64,000 nt of DNA. Origin: Algoriella xinjiangensis. Lineage in GTDB: Bacteria; Bacteroidota; Bacteroidia; Flavobacteriales; Weeksellaceae. The position numbers and the translations under genes were made by a program. The stretch lies in the NCBI RefSeq assembly GCF_900115015.1, contig NZ_FOUZ01000010.1:1-64000 (forward strand), given 5' to 3'. Of the stretch, positions 10,218 through 19,542 are shown piece after piece; positions within the stretch are counted from its first letter, which is position 1; every line of letters starts with the position of its first letter. The notes below the pieces were generated by a model. That model was given only the letters and a program-made list of their open reading frames with translations, was not told the origin of the DNA and did not search any database.

Positions 10218-10772
10218 TTACACTTTCATGATTTCTCCTTCTTTTTTAGTTAAAGCTTCTTCTAATTTTTTAGAATATTTATCTGTTAAACCTTGAACGC
10301 GTGTTTCGTAGTCTTTTACCATATCTTCTGAAGCTTCTTTTACGTTTTTAAGTGCTGTATTGGCGTCTTTACGTGCATTACGAAGAGATACTTTTGCATG
10401 CTCCATATCTGCTTTTGCCATTTTTACTAACTCTTTACGACGTTCTTCTGTAACCGGTGGAATACTGATAATGATTGTATCTCCGTTGTTAGAAGGTGCA
10501 AAACCTAAATTCGCATTGATAATTGCTTTCTCAATCTCGTAGATTAAATTCTTTTCCCATGGTTGAACACTTATCGTCATTGCGTCTGGTGTATTAACAT
10601 TTGCAATTTGACTTAACGGTGTTAAACTTCCGTAATAATCAACACGAACTGAATTTAACATTGCAGGAGATGCTTTACCTGCTCTTAATTTGTCAAATGC
10701 AACTTCTAGGTGATCCACAGTGCCTTGCATTTGCTCTTTAGCTGTTTCTAAGATTAAATCTAATTCTTCCAT
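10218..10772 (-). CDS. frr: Ribosome recycling factor
   Basis: A 184-residue protein that splits post-termination ribosomes together with EF-G. The family signature is clear: FDKLRAGKASPAML near residue 27, VDYYGSLTPLSQIANV near 45, and the ERRKELVKMAK stretch near 110. The length is normal. It starts 8 bp after the stop of pyrH, the usual gene order in Bacteroidota, so both are co-transcribed. Confidence 0.98.
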   Translation of the reverse strand: MEELDLILETAKEQMQGTVDHLEVAFDKLRAGKASPAMLNSVRVDYYGSLTPLSQIANVNTPDAMTISVQPWEKNLIYEIEKAIINANLGFAPSNNGDTIIISIPPVTEERRKELVKMAKADMEHAKVSLRNARKDANTALKNVKEASEDMVKDYETRVQGLTDKYSKKLEEALTKKEGEIMKV

Positions 10773-10780
10773 TTTGGGAT

Positions 10781-11491
10781 TTAATTATTTGTTACTAGAG
10801 TTCCTACGTTTTCTCCTAATATTAATTTTCTTAAGTTACCTTGTGTATTCATATCAAATACAATAATAGGTAAATTATTCTCTTCACTCAAAGTAAAAGC
10901 TGTCATATCCATTACTTTTAAGTTTTTATCGTAAACTTCTTGATAAGAAATTGTTTCAAATTTTTCTGCGTCTGGATTTTTTTCTGGATCAGCAGTATAA
11001 ATACCATCAACACGAGTTCCTTTTAAAATAACATCTGCTTGTGTTTCAATTGCTCTTAAAACGGCTGCTGTATCTGTTGTAAAATAAGGATTTCCTGTAC
11101 CTGCACCAAAAATAACCACTCTACCTTTTTCTAAATGACGAGTTGCTCTTCTTTTGATAAATGGTTCTGCGATTTGCTCCATACGAATAGCCGTTTGTAA
11201 ACGCGTATTAACGCCAGCATCTTCTAAAGCACCTTGCAAAGCCATACTGTTAATTACAGTTGCTAACATTCCCATATAATCACCTTGTACGCGATCCATA
11301 CCAGAAGCAACACCCTGAACTCCTCTAAAAATATTACCACCACCAATTACAATTGCCACTTCGCAACCTAATTCTGCTACTTCTTTTATCTGTTGTGCAT
11401 ATTGTTTCAGCATACTTGGATCAATACCATATTGTAAATCTCCCATTAATGCCTCTCCACTCAATTTTAGTAATATTCTTTTGTATTTCAT
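10781..11491 (-). CDS. pyrH: UMP kinase
   Basis: Phosphorylates UMP to UDP in pyrimidine synthesis. The 236-residue protein shows the amino-acid-kinase fold: [14 protein letters not shown] at the N terminus, [10 protein letters not shown] near residue 50 and the [13 protein letters not shown] nucleotide-binding region near 130. I chose the ATG at 11491 over a TTG at 11500 because family members begin [22 protein letters not shown] -7 box 22 nt upstream shows that pyrH-frr has its own promoter although tatD lies upstream on the same strand. Confidence 0.97.
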   Translation of the reverse strand: MKYKRILLKLSGEALMGDLQYGIDPSMLKQYAQQIKEVAELGCEVAIVIGGGNIFRGVQGVASGMDRVQGDYMGMLATVINSMALQGALEDAGVNTRLQTAIRMEQIAEPFIKRRATRHLEKGRVVIFGAGTGNPYFTTDTAAVLRAIETQADVILKGTRVDGIYTADPEKNPDAEKFETISYQEVYDKNLKVMDMTAFTLSEENNLPIIVFDMNTQGNLRKLILGENVGTLVTNN

Positions 11492-11513
11492 TTTATCCAA
11501 AGGTTTTCTTTTG

Positions 11514-11521
11514 CAAATATA
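11514..11521 (-). promoter_or_regulatory. -7 box TATATTTG of pyrH-frr
   Basis: A full match to TANNTTTG, followed by CA, lies in the tatD-pyrH gap 22 bp before the pyrH ATG. Confidence 0.6.
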
Positions 11522-11542
11522 ATTTTTCTATTCTGATTTATC

Positions 11543-12310
11543 CTAACGTTCAAAAATGTCTAATGCATTTTTTGTTGTAATTGCTGCAATTTCTTTTGGT
11601 GAAAGATGATAAACATCTACCAATTTATCGCAAACGTATGTTAAATAACTACTTTCGTTTCGTTTTCCTCTAAACGGAACTGGAGCTAAATATGGCGAAT
11701 CTGTCTCTAAAACGATGTTTTTGATATCAAATTCTCCTAAAAATTGATCAATTTTACCATTTTTGAAGGTTACAACTCCACCAATTCCTAGTTTAAGATT
11801 AAAATCTATCGCGCGTTGTGCATCTTCTTTTGTTCCCGAAAAACAATGAAAAATTCCGAAAAGTTTCTCATCTTTTACTTCTTCCAAAACATCAAAAACT
11901 TCGTTAAAAGCATCGCGACAATGAATCACAATTGGAAGATTTTTTTCTTTTGCCCACTCTATTTGTGTTTTAAAAGCATCTTGTTGCGTCTGCAAATGGT
12001 CTTTTTCCCAATACAAATCAATTCCAATTTCACCAATCGCTTTAAATGGACGTTTATCAATCCATTCTTTTACATGATTTAGTTCTTCTGAAATTGTATC
12101 AGGATTTACCGAACATGGATGCAAACCCATCATCGCAAACATTTCGTTTGGATAATTTGCTTCTAAAGCTAACATTTTGTCCGTATAACTTTTGTCTATT
12201 GCAGGCAAATAAAAACGTTCAACACCGTTATTTATCGCTCTTGCAATTACCTCATCTATATCATTTTCAAATTGCTCCGAATATAAATGTGTATGTGTAT
12301 CAATTAACAT
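11543..12310 (-). CDS. tatD: TatD-family metal-dependent DNase
   Basis: A 255-residue TIM-barrel metal hydrolase of the TatD/YcfH type, which degrades DNA exonucleolytically and may act in DNA repair or quality control. Visible metal-site motifs are DTHTHLY at residues 3-9, GEIGIDLYW near 92, IVIHCRDA near 127, FHCFSGT near 154 and ETDSPYLAPVPFRGKRNES near 203. Length is typical. The start overlaps the 3' end of the GSCFA gene by 11 bp, so the two are translated from one message. Confidence 0.93.
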   Translation of the reverse strand: MLIDTHTHLYSEQFENDIDEVIARAINNGVERFYLPAIDKSYTDKMLALEANYPNEMFAMMGLHPCSVNPDTISEELNHVKEWIDKRPFKAIGEIGIDLYWEKDHLQTQQDAFKTQIEWAKEKNLPIVIHCRDAFNEVFDVLEEVKDEKLFGIFHCFSGTKEDAQRAIDFNLKLGIGGVVTFKNGKIDQFLGEFDIKNIVLETDSPYLAPVPFRGKRNESSYLTYVCDKLVDVYHLSPKEIAAITTKNALDIFER

Positions 12311-13292
12311 GATTTAATTTTGATTTGAAATGTTCGATTTCTTGCTGATAATCCAAATTTGGATTAGCTTTTACCAAATCTTGCATTTGTTTTATACAAT
12401 TCGAAATAAATTTTTGATGCGAAATCGATTCTTCGTTAAATGGACGATGATTGATTGCCGTAGTAATTTTTTCGATTTGTTTATTTATTTGTTGTGTTTC
12501 TGGTGTAAAATATGCCGAAGCAAATTTTTCCCAAATATAATTTACCGCTTGTTTATTTGGATGCAATAAATCGTCGGCATAAAAACGATAATCACGTAAA
12601 TCATCCATCATCAATTCGTACGACGGAAAATAATTTACTTGGTCAAAATTCATTGTTACTTCGTATAAAGCACTCAATAATTTAGCTTTGCTTACATTAT
12701 TTTCAATCATTCCGTCTTTTAAATGACGAACCGGACTTACCGTTACAATTATTTTGGCATTTGGTGCCATTTCTGTAATCATGTCCAACGAATTGTGCAA
12801 GGATGTTTTTATTTGTTGTTCCGTTAATAAAACCTTGTCAAAATGCTTTGCTGGCACTTTATGACAATTTGCAACAACCAAATTAAGTTCCTTTATTTTA
12901 TACACCCAAGACGTACCAAGTGTAATAAAAACGACATCTGCATTTGTAAGAAAATCATGTGCTTTTACCAAAGCATTATTCACGTTTTCTAGTGTTTCTT
13001 CTGCCGAAATAGAATTAAAACTTGAATGATGATCCCAATTAAAAAATAGTTCGTCTAAATTAGAAATCTCCTCTTCAACATACAAAGTTTTGGCTTGTAT
13101 ACGCTGCAAAGCATTTTCTATAGCCAAAGGATGAAATAAAATTCCGAATGGATTTGCAAGAACATTAAATTTTAAATTAAGCAAACGATCAGCCATTTCT
13201 TCCGCGAAACACGAACCGAAACTGACAATTTTTTGATGATGATTGATCAAAAAATCGCTTTGATTAATTGTTAATTCTGTCCTGAAATTCAT
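12300..13292 (-). CDS. GSCFA-domain protein
   Basis: This 330-residue cytoplasmic protein carries the motif that names the family, SFGSCFAEEMADRL, near residue 26. GSCFA proteins belong to the SGNH/GDSL-like hydrolases, and DDLLHPNKQAVNYIWEKF near 245 supplies the expected late D-x-x-H. The substrate is unknown. I chose the ATG at 13292 (MNFRTELT) because it leaves one base after the polyprenyl synthase stop; the longer reading from 13310 would overlap that gene. It sits between polyprenyl synthase and tatD in one operon. Confidence 0.85.
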   Translation of the reverse strand: MNFRTELTINQSDFLINHHQKIVSFGSCFAEEMADRLLNLKFNVLANPFGILFHPLAIENALQRIQAKTLYVEEEISNLDELFFNWDHHSSFNSISAEETLENVNNALVKAHDFLTNADVVFITLGTSWVYKIKELNLVVANCHKVPAKHFDKVLLTEQQIKTSLHNSLDMITEMAPNAKIIVTVSPVRHLKDGMIENNVSKAKLLSALYEVTMNFDQVNYFPSYELMMDDLRDYRFYADDLLHPNKQAVNYIWEKFASAYFTPETQQINKQIEKITTAINHRPFNEESISHQKFISNCIKQMQDLVKANPNLDYQQEIEHFKSKLNHVN

Positions 13293-13293
13293 C

Positions 13294-14265
13294 TTATCCT
13301 TGACGATCAATTAAAAATTCGCTCAATTCTCTTAAATGACTTTTACGTTCTTCTGGAACATCAATTTGATCTAAGAAACTGTGCGCTTTATTTGTATATT
13401 CTCTAATTAACATTGATAATTTGCGGTTTACATTTAATTTTCTAAATAAATTTTCTACTGCATATATTTTATCGACATTGTCTGTATTAGAGCTATACCA
13501 ATATAATAATTCTTCTTTTTCTTCTTCGTTTGCTGCTTCTAATGCAGAAATATAAAGTATGGTTTTCTTGTTCTCAAAAATATCACCCGCATGTTTTTTA
13601 CCTAAATGTTCTAAACTTCCGAAAACATCTAAATAATCATCTTTTAATTGATATGCAATTCCAAGATTTAAACCATATTGATACAACGCATCCGAATCTT
13701 TCTCCGAAGCATCACCAACTAAAGCACCTAATTTTAGAGCAGTTCCTAATAAAACTCCCGTTTTTAAAGAAATCATTTTAATATAATCTTCGTACGAAAC
13801 ATTTACTTTCGTTTCGTAATTCACATCATATTGTTGTCCTTCGCAAACTTCTAAAGCTGTTTTAGAAAATAATTGTGTTGTTTTTTTGAATAATTCGGGC
13901 TCTAAATCTTCTAAAAATTGATACGCTTTTATCAACATTGCATCACCAGAAAGAATTGCCGTATTAGTTCCAAATTTTTCGTGAACCGTTGGTTTACTTC
14001 TTCTTAACGACGCATTATCCATAATATCATCATGCATTAACGAGAAATTATGAAAAAATTCTATTGCTAATGATGGTTTTAAAGCTTTTTTAATATCACC
14101 TCCAAATAAATCTGTACCTAACAAAACGATAATTGGACGAATGCGTTTACCTCCGATATTTAAAATATAATCCATCGGTTCGTATAATTCGTTTGGCGAT
14201 TTAGAAAATGGATTTTCATCGATTGTTTGCGCAACTAATTCGTGAAATTTATCAAATGAGTACAT
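13294..14265 (-). CDS. Trans-polyprenyl diphosphate synthase
   Basis: Condenses isopentenyl diphosphate into a prenyl diphosphate chain; the likely use is quinone or other isoprenoid synthesis. The 323-residue protein has GGKRIRPIIVLLGTDLFGG near residue 37, the first aspartate-rich motif MHDDIMDNASLRRSKPTVH near 80 and the second, YQLKDDYLDVFG, near 205. Chain length cannot be told from sequence. The ATG at 14265 is chosen because a TATCTTTG promoter box lies at 14293-14300, which excludes a start at 14319. It is the first gene of the operon with GSCFA and tatD. Confidence 0.93.
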   Translation of the reverse strand: MYSFDKFHELVAQTIDENPFSKSPNELYEPMDYILNIGGKRIRPIIVLLGTDLFGGDIKKALKPSLAIEFFHNFSLMHDDIMDNASLRRSKPTVHEKFGTNTAILSGDAMLIKAYQFLEDLEPELFKKTTQLFSKTALEVCEGQQYDVNYETKVNVSYEDYIKMISLKTGVLLGTALKLGALVGDASEKDSDALYQYGLNLGIAYQLKDDYLDVFGSLEHLGKKHAGDIFENKKTILYISALEAANEEEKEELLYWYSSNTDNVDKIYAVENLFRKLNVNRKLSMLIREYTNKAHSFLDQIDVPEERKSHLRELSEFLIDRQG

Positions 14266-14292
14266 AATTTTATATGATTTTTTTAGTAGTGA

Positions 14293-14300
14293 CAAAGATA
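14293..14300 (-). promoter_or_regulatory. -7 box TATCTTTG of the polyprenyl synthase operon
   Basis: A TANNTTTG match lies 27 bp before the ATG at 14265 and decides against the longer reading frame. Confidence 0.6.
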
Positions 14301-14368
14301 AGTTTTTAGGTTTAATCAAAAAATTTAAACGATTGAATCTTGCTGAAAGACGTAAATATTTTGGTTAC

Positions 14369-14406
14369 AAAAAAACGTTTAGAAAATAATTCTCTAAACG
14401 TTTTTG
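14369..14406 (-). terminator. Terminator of the LLM oxidoreductase gene
   Basis: A 13-bp perfect stem (AAAAACGTTTAGA and complement) with a 9-nt loop and flanking A and T runs follows the stop of the LLM gene on the minus strand. Confidence 0.85.
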
Positions 14407-14426
14407 TATTTTAATGATTTAATCAA

Positions 14427-15428
14427 TTAGTTTCCAAAAATTTCGCTAATGATTTTATAGTTTCTTCGTTTCGCTTTTTGATCAAAAATATTTGACGAAG
14501 CCATAATTTCGTTCACCTTCGATTCAAAAATAAATTCCTGAAAACTTTGCGTCAATGTATTTTTACAGCCAATAAACGATAAAGCCGTCATGCCTTTCAA
14601 CATATATTTTTGTTCGGGCGAAGCCAATTCTAAATTTGTGTTTTCTGGCGCTACAATTGGTTGGCGTTTATCTGTAATAATATTTAAAAAACCTTGGTAC
14701 ATCGACATCGACAAATAATGTGCTTGTTCGTCTGTATCTGCCGCAATAATATTGACGCACGCAATGGTATATGGCTTATCCAGATACTTTGATGGTTGAA
14801 ATTGCGAACGATAAATTTCCACAGCTTGATGAAATTGTTGTGGTGCAAAATGTCCTGCAAATGCATAAGGCAATCCTAATTTTGCAGCTAAAAAAGCAGA
14901 ATCTGTACTTGATCCTAATATATAAATTGGCACATTTGCGCCTTCTCCTGGAAAAGCACGAACTTTACTGTCTTTGTTTTCTTCACTAAAAAAAGTTTGC
15001 AAACTTTCTATCTCTTCCTCAAAATTATAATTCATAAAATTATCACCACGACGAAGTATAGCTGCTGTTAATTGATCGGTTCCTGGTGCGCGTCCCAATC
15101 CTAAATCTATACGATTTGGATATAAAGCCTCCAAAGTTCCAAATTGTTCGGCAATGGATAAAGCCGTATGATTGGGTAACATTATACCACCCGAACCAAC
15201 TTTGATTCGCGAAGTTCCGCCTGCTACATATCCTATTAAAAGCGATGTTGCAGCGCTGGCAACATTTTGCATATTGTGATGTTCTGATAACCAATAGCGA
15301 GAAAAACCTAATTCATCAACAAATCGTGCTGAATCTAACGTATTTTTAAAAGTTTCGTTTAATGTTTCTCCTTCTCTCACATAAGCTAAATCTAAAACTG
15401 AATAGTTTGTTTTTTTTAGTCTCTCCAT
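14427..15428 (-). CDS. LLM-class flavin-dependent oxidoreductase
   Basis: A 333-residue protein of the bacterial luciferase-like monooxygenase superfamily, MsnO-like branch. Visible stretches are YWLSEHHNMQNVAS near residue 45, the GSGGIMLPNHTAL region near 78 and the RIDLGLGRAPGTDQ signature near 107. Such enzymes use reduced FMN to oxidise small organic substrates; the true substrate is unknown. It is transcribed alone, divergently from the TPR regulator, across a 368-bp gap with odd sequence. Confidence 0.9.
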   Translation of the reverse strand: MERLKKTNYSVLDLAYVREGETLNETFKNTLDSARFVDELGFSRYWLSEHHNMQNVASAATSLLIGYVAGGTSRIKVGSGGIMLPNHTALSIAEQFGTLEALYPNRIDLGLGRAPGTDQLTAAILRRGDNFMNYNFEEEIESLQTFFSEENKDSKVRAFPGEGANVPIYILGSSTDSAFLAAKLGLPYAFAGHFAPQQFHQAVEIYRSQFQPSKYLDKPYTIACVNIIAADTDEQAHYLSMSMYQGFLNIITDKRQPIVAPENTNLELASPEQKYMLKGMTALSFIGCKNTLTQSFQEFIFESKVNEIMASSNIFDQKAKRRNYKIISEIFGN

Positions 15429-15664
15429 TTCTTTCTATTATTCTACTAAATTACGAAGAAAAATCAGTTAAAATTTAACACAAAAAGAAATTCTCTAAAA
15501 GAAGGCTTTCCTTTAGAGAATGAAAATTAAATTGAGTAATTTAACTTATAAATAGGTTTAGGTAGTTACGAGAGTGTATTAGTTGTAATAGTTATTAGTT
15601 GTTTAGTAATCTTTTATTTTACTGAGTCAAAATTATTACAACTTCAAAAAAAAATCAAATTTAT

Positions 15665-15687
15665 GGGGTGGACATCGGGGTGGACAT
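15665..15687. repeat. Direct repeat GGGGTGGACAT x2
   Basis: Copies lie at 15665-15675 and 15677-15687, separated by one base. No family recognised. Confidence 0.8.
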
Positions 15688-15777
15688 TTCACAAACAACT
15701 AATAAACAAACAAATACACTTTATTTTTTACTAATAATATTCCGATAATAATTTAAAGTTAATCGTTAAAATTGCTC

Positions 15778-15785
15778 TATATTTG
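15778..15785 (+). promoter_or_regulatory. -7 box TATATTTG of the TPR regulator gene
   Basis: A full TANNTTTG match ends 11 bp before the ATG at 15797, predicting a leader of only a few bases. Confidence 0.55.
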
Positions 15786-15796
15786 AAAAAAAATAT

Positions 15797-17527
15797 ATGC
15801 TCAAAACTTATATTTACTTTTTAATTTCAATTTTAGCATTCATTTTCGTTACTTCTTTTAGTCAAAAAAATACAGAAGAAGACATGATTATGTTAGAATA
15901 TGTCATCAACCAAAATAAAGAAGTAAATGATTCTGTAGTTTTAAAAAACAATTTTGAGAAATTAAATAGCACTTCAAATTCTTATCTTAAAAAAAATATT
16001 GATGCAATTTATTTTATTTATTTAGCCGAAATATATTCGGAGCAGTTTGATAAAGTAAACCCAAAAAGTAATCAATTGTATGCGAAAGCGAATAAAATAG
16101 TGAAAGAACTAGAAAATCCTGGTTTACTAATTTGGCTTCATACAAAATTTGGTTTTTACTATTATAAATATAGCGAATATCAAAAAGCTTTTCCTCATTT
16201 TATGTATGCTTCGCGCCTTTTAGATACAACAGATCGTTCAAAAATTATTCAGAAAAGTAATGTCTATAAACTGAATGCCTATTTTTTTGGAAATGTTGGT
16301 GATGTCGAAAAAAGCAAAAATTATTTAAAACTAGCTTTAGAATACACCAATAATTTTGATAAAGAATATGGAAATATTTTAAACGGTTTAGGCACGCTGT
16401 ATTACGAAAATAAAAATTACAACAACGCTAAACATTATTTTGAATTAACGAAAATATCTGCACAAAAAAATAACGATCAAATAAGATATGCAAAAGCATT
16501 GGGAGATTTAGCCTTGATTTATTGTCACAATAAAGATTTTGATAAAGCAATTGATTACCTAAAAACTGATATTGAGATTTCTGAAAAAGAAAAAGACGAA
16601 AGAAATGTAATGTTTGCAAATATACGTTTGGGGAAAATTTATTTAAATCAAAATGATGTTGCAGCAGCTAAAAAAACAATTAAATTGGCTGAAGAATATG
16701 CTTCGACAAAAGATTATTTAAAAAGTTTCGAATTAGAAATTAATACAACACTTCTAGAAATTGCAATAAAAGAAAATGATTCGCAAGAAGAATTAAGGTT
16801 AAGACGAAAATTAAGCGATATTGAATCTCATTTAGAAAAAACAGACGGAAAAACGATTATTGATCAAATAAATTGGGACATTCAGAAAAAGAATTTTGAT
16901 TATAAATTTGAAGCTGAACAACAAAAATTAGAGAAAAGTAAATTATTAAAAAATGCTTTAATTATTATCATTTCTTTGTTAGCTTTTGCTATTTTACTCG
17001 TTTTTGTTGCTTTTAGACGAAAAATGAAGATTAAAAATTCTGATTACGAAAACAAAGTTTTATCGCTTCAATTAGAAAAATTAAAATCAGAAAATAAGCT
17101 AAATTATACCACAAAAACATTAGAAGATTACAAAGCATATTTGTCTGAAAAAAACCAACAAATTGATACTTTAAATAAAGAAATCAATCAAATTCAGAAT
17201 TCAAATAGCCATCATATTGAAGCTAAAAAAGGAGAATTACACAAATTATTATCTTCACATTTGATGACCGAAGAAAATTGGAATAATTTTAAAGAATTGT
17301 TTATTAAAGAACAAGCCGATTATTACAACTTTTTGACAACCAATTTTCCAAATCTGACCAATTCTAATTTAAGAATCATTTTTTTACAAAAACTTGGTTT
17401 AAACAACACAGAAATTGCTCATTTATTAGGAATTACATTAGATGCCGTAAAAAAAGCAAAACAACGTTTGAAGAAAAAATATGAGAATTATGATACTTTA
17501 TTTCAAGAAAATTCTGTTGATGACTAA
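15797..17527 (+). CDS. TPR-containing membrane regulator with C-terminal helix-turn-helix
   Basis: This 576-residue protein has an N-terminal signal or anchor helix (about 5-22), tetratricopeptide repeats (about 70-340, for example YYENKNYNNAKHYF and ALIYCHNKDFDKAIDYL), one transmembrane helix near 390-408 (ALIIIISLLAFAILLVFVAF), a coiled coil (about 415-480) and a LuxR-like helix-turn-helix at the end (LGLNNTEIAHLLGITLDAVKKAKQRLKKKY). This periplasmic-TPR, cytoplasmic-HTH layout is common in Bacteroidota and suggests a one-component transmembrane regulator. The signal and targets are unknown. Its stop lies one base from the convergent ClC stop. Confidence 0.85.
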   Translation: MLKTYIYFLISILAFIFVTSFSQKNTEEDMIMLEYVINQNKEVNDSVVLKNNFEKLNSTSNSYLKKNIDAIYFIYLAEIYSEQFDKVNPKSNQLYAKANKIVKELENPGLLIWLHTKFGFYYYKYSEYQKAFPHFMYASRLLDTTDRSKIIQKSNVYKLNAYFFGNVGDVEKSKNYLKLALEYTNNFDKEYGNILNGLGTLYYENKNYNNAKHYFELTKISAQKNNDQIRYAKALGDLALIYCHNKDFDKAIDYLKTDIEISEKEKDERNVMFANIRLGKIYLNQNDVAAAKKTIKLAEEYASTKDYLKSFELEINTTLLEIAIKENDSQEELRLRRKLSDIESHLEKTDGKTIIDQINWDIQKKNFDYKFEAEQQKLEKSKLLKNALIIIISLLAFAILLVFVAFRRKMKIKNSDYENKVLSLQLEKLKSENKLNYTTKTLEDYKAYLSEKNQQIDTLNKEINQIQNSNSHHIEAKKGELHKLLSSHLMTEENWNNFKELFIKEQADYYNFLTTNFPNLTNSNLRIIFLQKLGLNNTEIAHLLGITLDAVKKAKQRLKKKYENYDTLFQENSVDD

Positions 17528-17528
17528 C

Positions 17529-19340
17529 CTACTCTATTCGTAATTTTTTCAGGTTATCGCGGTAATGTTCTAGCAACAAACTTTCGGTTACATAACCCAT
17601 AAATTTATTTTCTTTGGTCAATAAAACGTAATCCGTTTTCTTTTCTTCCATCAATTTTATCACTTTTGTTGCATTTGCAAAAACAGATAAAGTTGGTGCT
17701 TGCGTAATACATTCAGCATAACTTTTATCCGACGCAGCATCTTTAAAAATAAATGGTCGAACATAATCCAAATCAATTATACCATTTATCGTTTGATCTT
17801 CGTTAAGAACTGGAATAAAATATTGTGTTGTGGTTGAAAAAATTTCTTTTATATCAGCAATCGAATTATCTAGATTTAATGTTTTTATATTTTTAATGTA
17901 AATCTCAAACAAATCAATTTTATTCAGTAAATTTTGATCTTTGTCTGATGTAAAAACCATTCCTTTATCGGCTATTGTATATATATCCATCGAATATTTA
18001 TCGTAACGTTTTGCAATAGCAAAACTAATTGACGAAACTAACATTAATGGAATAATTAAACCATAACCACCCGTAATTTCTGCAATTAAGAAAATTGCCG
18101 TTAGCGGTGCATGAAATAATCCGCTTAATAATGCAGCCATTCCTACCACTGTAAAATTACCTACTGGCACTTCTTTAAAACCTAATAAATTTATAAATTT
18201 TGCAACTACGTAACCTAAATAAGATCCGACAAAAAGTGATGGCGCAAAATTTCCTCCATTTCCTCCACTACCCAATGTTAAACCTGTTGCTATGGATTTT
18301 ATTAACATAGTTACAGTTACAAATCCTAAAATAACCCATTGATTTGTTTTAAAAGACTCTAATAATGAATTGTTTAAAATAAAACCAGCTTCGTCGTTTG
18401 CTAGATATTTTATTCCATCAAAACCTTCTCCAAATAATGTAGGAAAAAAGAATATCAATATAGCTAAAAGACCAGATCCTACAATTGCTCGCCAATAAAC
18501 ATTTTTGGAAAAACTACCGATTTTATGTTCAATTTTCCGAAATAATCTTGCATGATAAACCGATACAAAACCTGCTAAAATTCCTAATAAAATATAAAAA
18601 ATTGTATTGTGATAATCAAAACCAAGCGCATATCGAAAAGAAAGTAACATGCTCTTATTTAGCGTAAGATTAGCAATTAAAGCGCCAGTTGCTGATGATA
18701 ACAACAATGGAATAAAAGCAGTAACACTCATATCTGCCAAAATAACTTCTATCGCAAACAAAACTCCCGCAATTGGTGCATTAAAAGCCGTTGCAATACC
18801 CGCTGCAACACCACAAGCCAATAACAAAGTTCTGTCTTTGTATTTAAAACGATAATATTGTGCATAATTAGAACCAAATGCTGCACCCGTTATTGTAATT
18901 GGCGATTCTAAACCCGCAGAACCCCCCATACCAACGGTTAACGAACTTGTTATAATTTGCGCATACATTTGCTTTTTAGGCATTATACCCGATTTTTTAG
19001 CAACTGCAATCATAATTTGGGCCGTTCCTTTTTCTATTGATCCGTCTAAAAATTTTTGAACAACCAATACAGTTAATAAAATACCGATAATTGGTAGAAT
19101 ACTAGTCACATAAGGAAGTTTTAAAAGACTACTTACATGTAGTGTAAATTCTAAAACACTATGGGCAAAAGTTTTTAAAACGATTACCGCCAAAGCAGAT
19201 GAAATTGCAACTAAAATACATGATAAATACAAAAATTGTCTTTCTGATAAAACTAATTTTAATAGATTTAACAGATTCTGGAAAAAATTAAAAAACCTTT
19301 TGATGTATTGAAAAAAATTGTACTTCTTTGATAGTTGCAT
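17529..19340 (-). CDS. ClC-family chloride channel or transporter with CBS domains
   Basis: A 603-residue inner-membrane protein with the ClC signature motifs: GMGGSAGLESPI near residue 134 (the gating glutamate is present, as in proton-coupled antiporters), AFNAPIAGVLFAIE near 183, and GSGGNGGNFAPSL near 356. A C-terminal pair of CBS-like domains (about 455-595) probably binds nucleotides. It moves chloride or another anion such as fluoride; which one is not readable here. A TAATTTTG box lies four bases before the ATG, so the transcript may be almost leaderless. No terminator fits between it and the convergent TPR gene. Confidence 0.93.
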   Translation of the reverse strand: MQLSKKYNFFQYIKRFFNFFQNLLNLLKLVLSERQFLYLSCILVAISSALAVIVLKTFAHSVLEFTLHVSSLLKLPYVTSILPIIGILLTVLVVQKFLDGSIEKGTAQIMIAVAKKSGIMPKKQMYAQIITSSLTVGMGGSAGLESPITITGAAFGSNYAQYYRFKYKDRTLLLACGVAAGIATAFNAPIAGVLFAIEVILADMSVTAFIPLLLSSATGALIANLTLNKSMLLSFRYALGFDYHNTIFYILLGILAGFVSVYHARLFRKIEHKIGSFSKNVYWRAIVGSGLLAILIFFFPTLFGEGFDGIKYLANDEAGFILNNSLLESFKTNQWVILGFVTVTMLIKSIATGLTLGSGGNGGNFAPSLFVGSYLGYVVAKFINLLGFKEVPVGNFTVVGMAALLSGLFHAPLTAIFLIAEITGGYGLIIPLMLVSSISFAIAKRYDKYSMDIYTIADKGMVFTSDKDQNLLNKIDLFEIYIKNIKTLNLDNSIADIKEIFSTTTQYFIPVLNEDQTINGIIDLDYVRPFIFKDAASDKSYAECITQAPTLSVFANATKVIKLMEEKKTDYVLLTKENKFMGYVTESLLLEHYRDNLKKLRIE

Positions 19341-19344
19341 TCTG

Positions 19345-19352
19345 CAAAATTA
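19345..19352 (-). promoter_or_regulatory. -7 box TAATTTTG of the ClC gene
   Basis: The sequence TAATTTTGCAGA directly precedes the ATG. If this is the promoter the mRNA starts at or within two bases of the codon. Confidence 0.5.
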
Positions 19353-19517
19353 ATGGACAGTTTTCCAATACAAGAATTATACCTTAACTATTTTTACTGA
19401 TATATTCTCGAAGTTTTTTTCTGATTTTGGTTTATATTATTTTAAAATTGATTCAAAAACTAATAAATTTTACAAGTAGTGTTATAAAACGTACAATATT
19501 ATTCGGTTTAATGCGCT

Positions 19518-19525
19518 TATTTTTG
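19518..19525 (+). promoter_or_regulatory. -7 box TATTTTTG of the amidohydrolase gene
   Basis: A TANNTTTG match lies 17 bp before the ATG at 19543. Confidence 0.5.
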
Positions 19526-19542
19526 CTTTAAACATTCAAAAC

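Larger units (their letters stand above)
15429..15796. other. Gene-free 368-bp gap with orphan hairpin and GC-rich direct repeat
   Basis: Two structures stand out. A 30-nt hairpin at 15491-15520 (TTCTCTAAA and complement) is followed on the minus strand by TTTCTTTTT, like a terminator, although no gene ends there. At 15665-15687 the 11-mer GGGGTGGACAT occurs twice with one C between, far richer in G than its surroundings. No ORF longer than a few codons looks real. It may be the scar of a lost gene or element. Confidence 0.5.

Noticed and set aside
15665-15687. CRISPR-like repeat
   Set aside because: Only two 11-bp copies, a one-base spacer and no cas genes.
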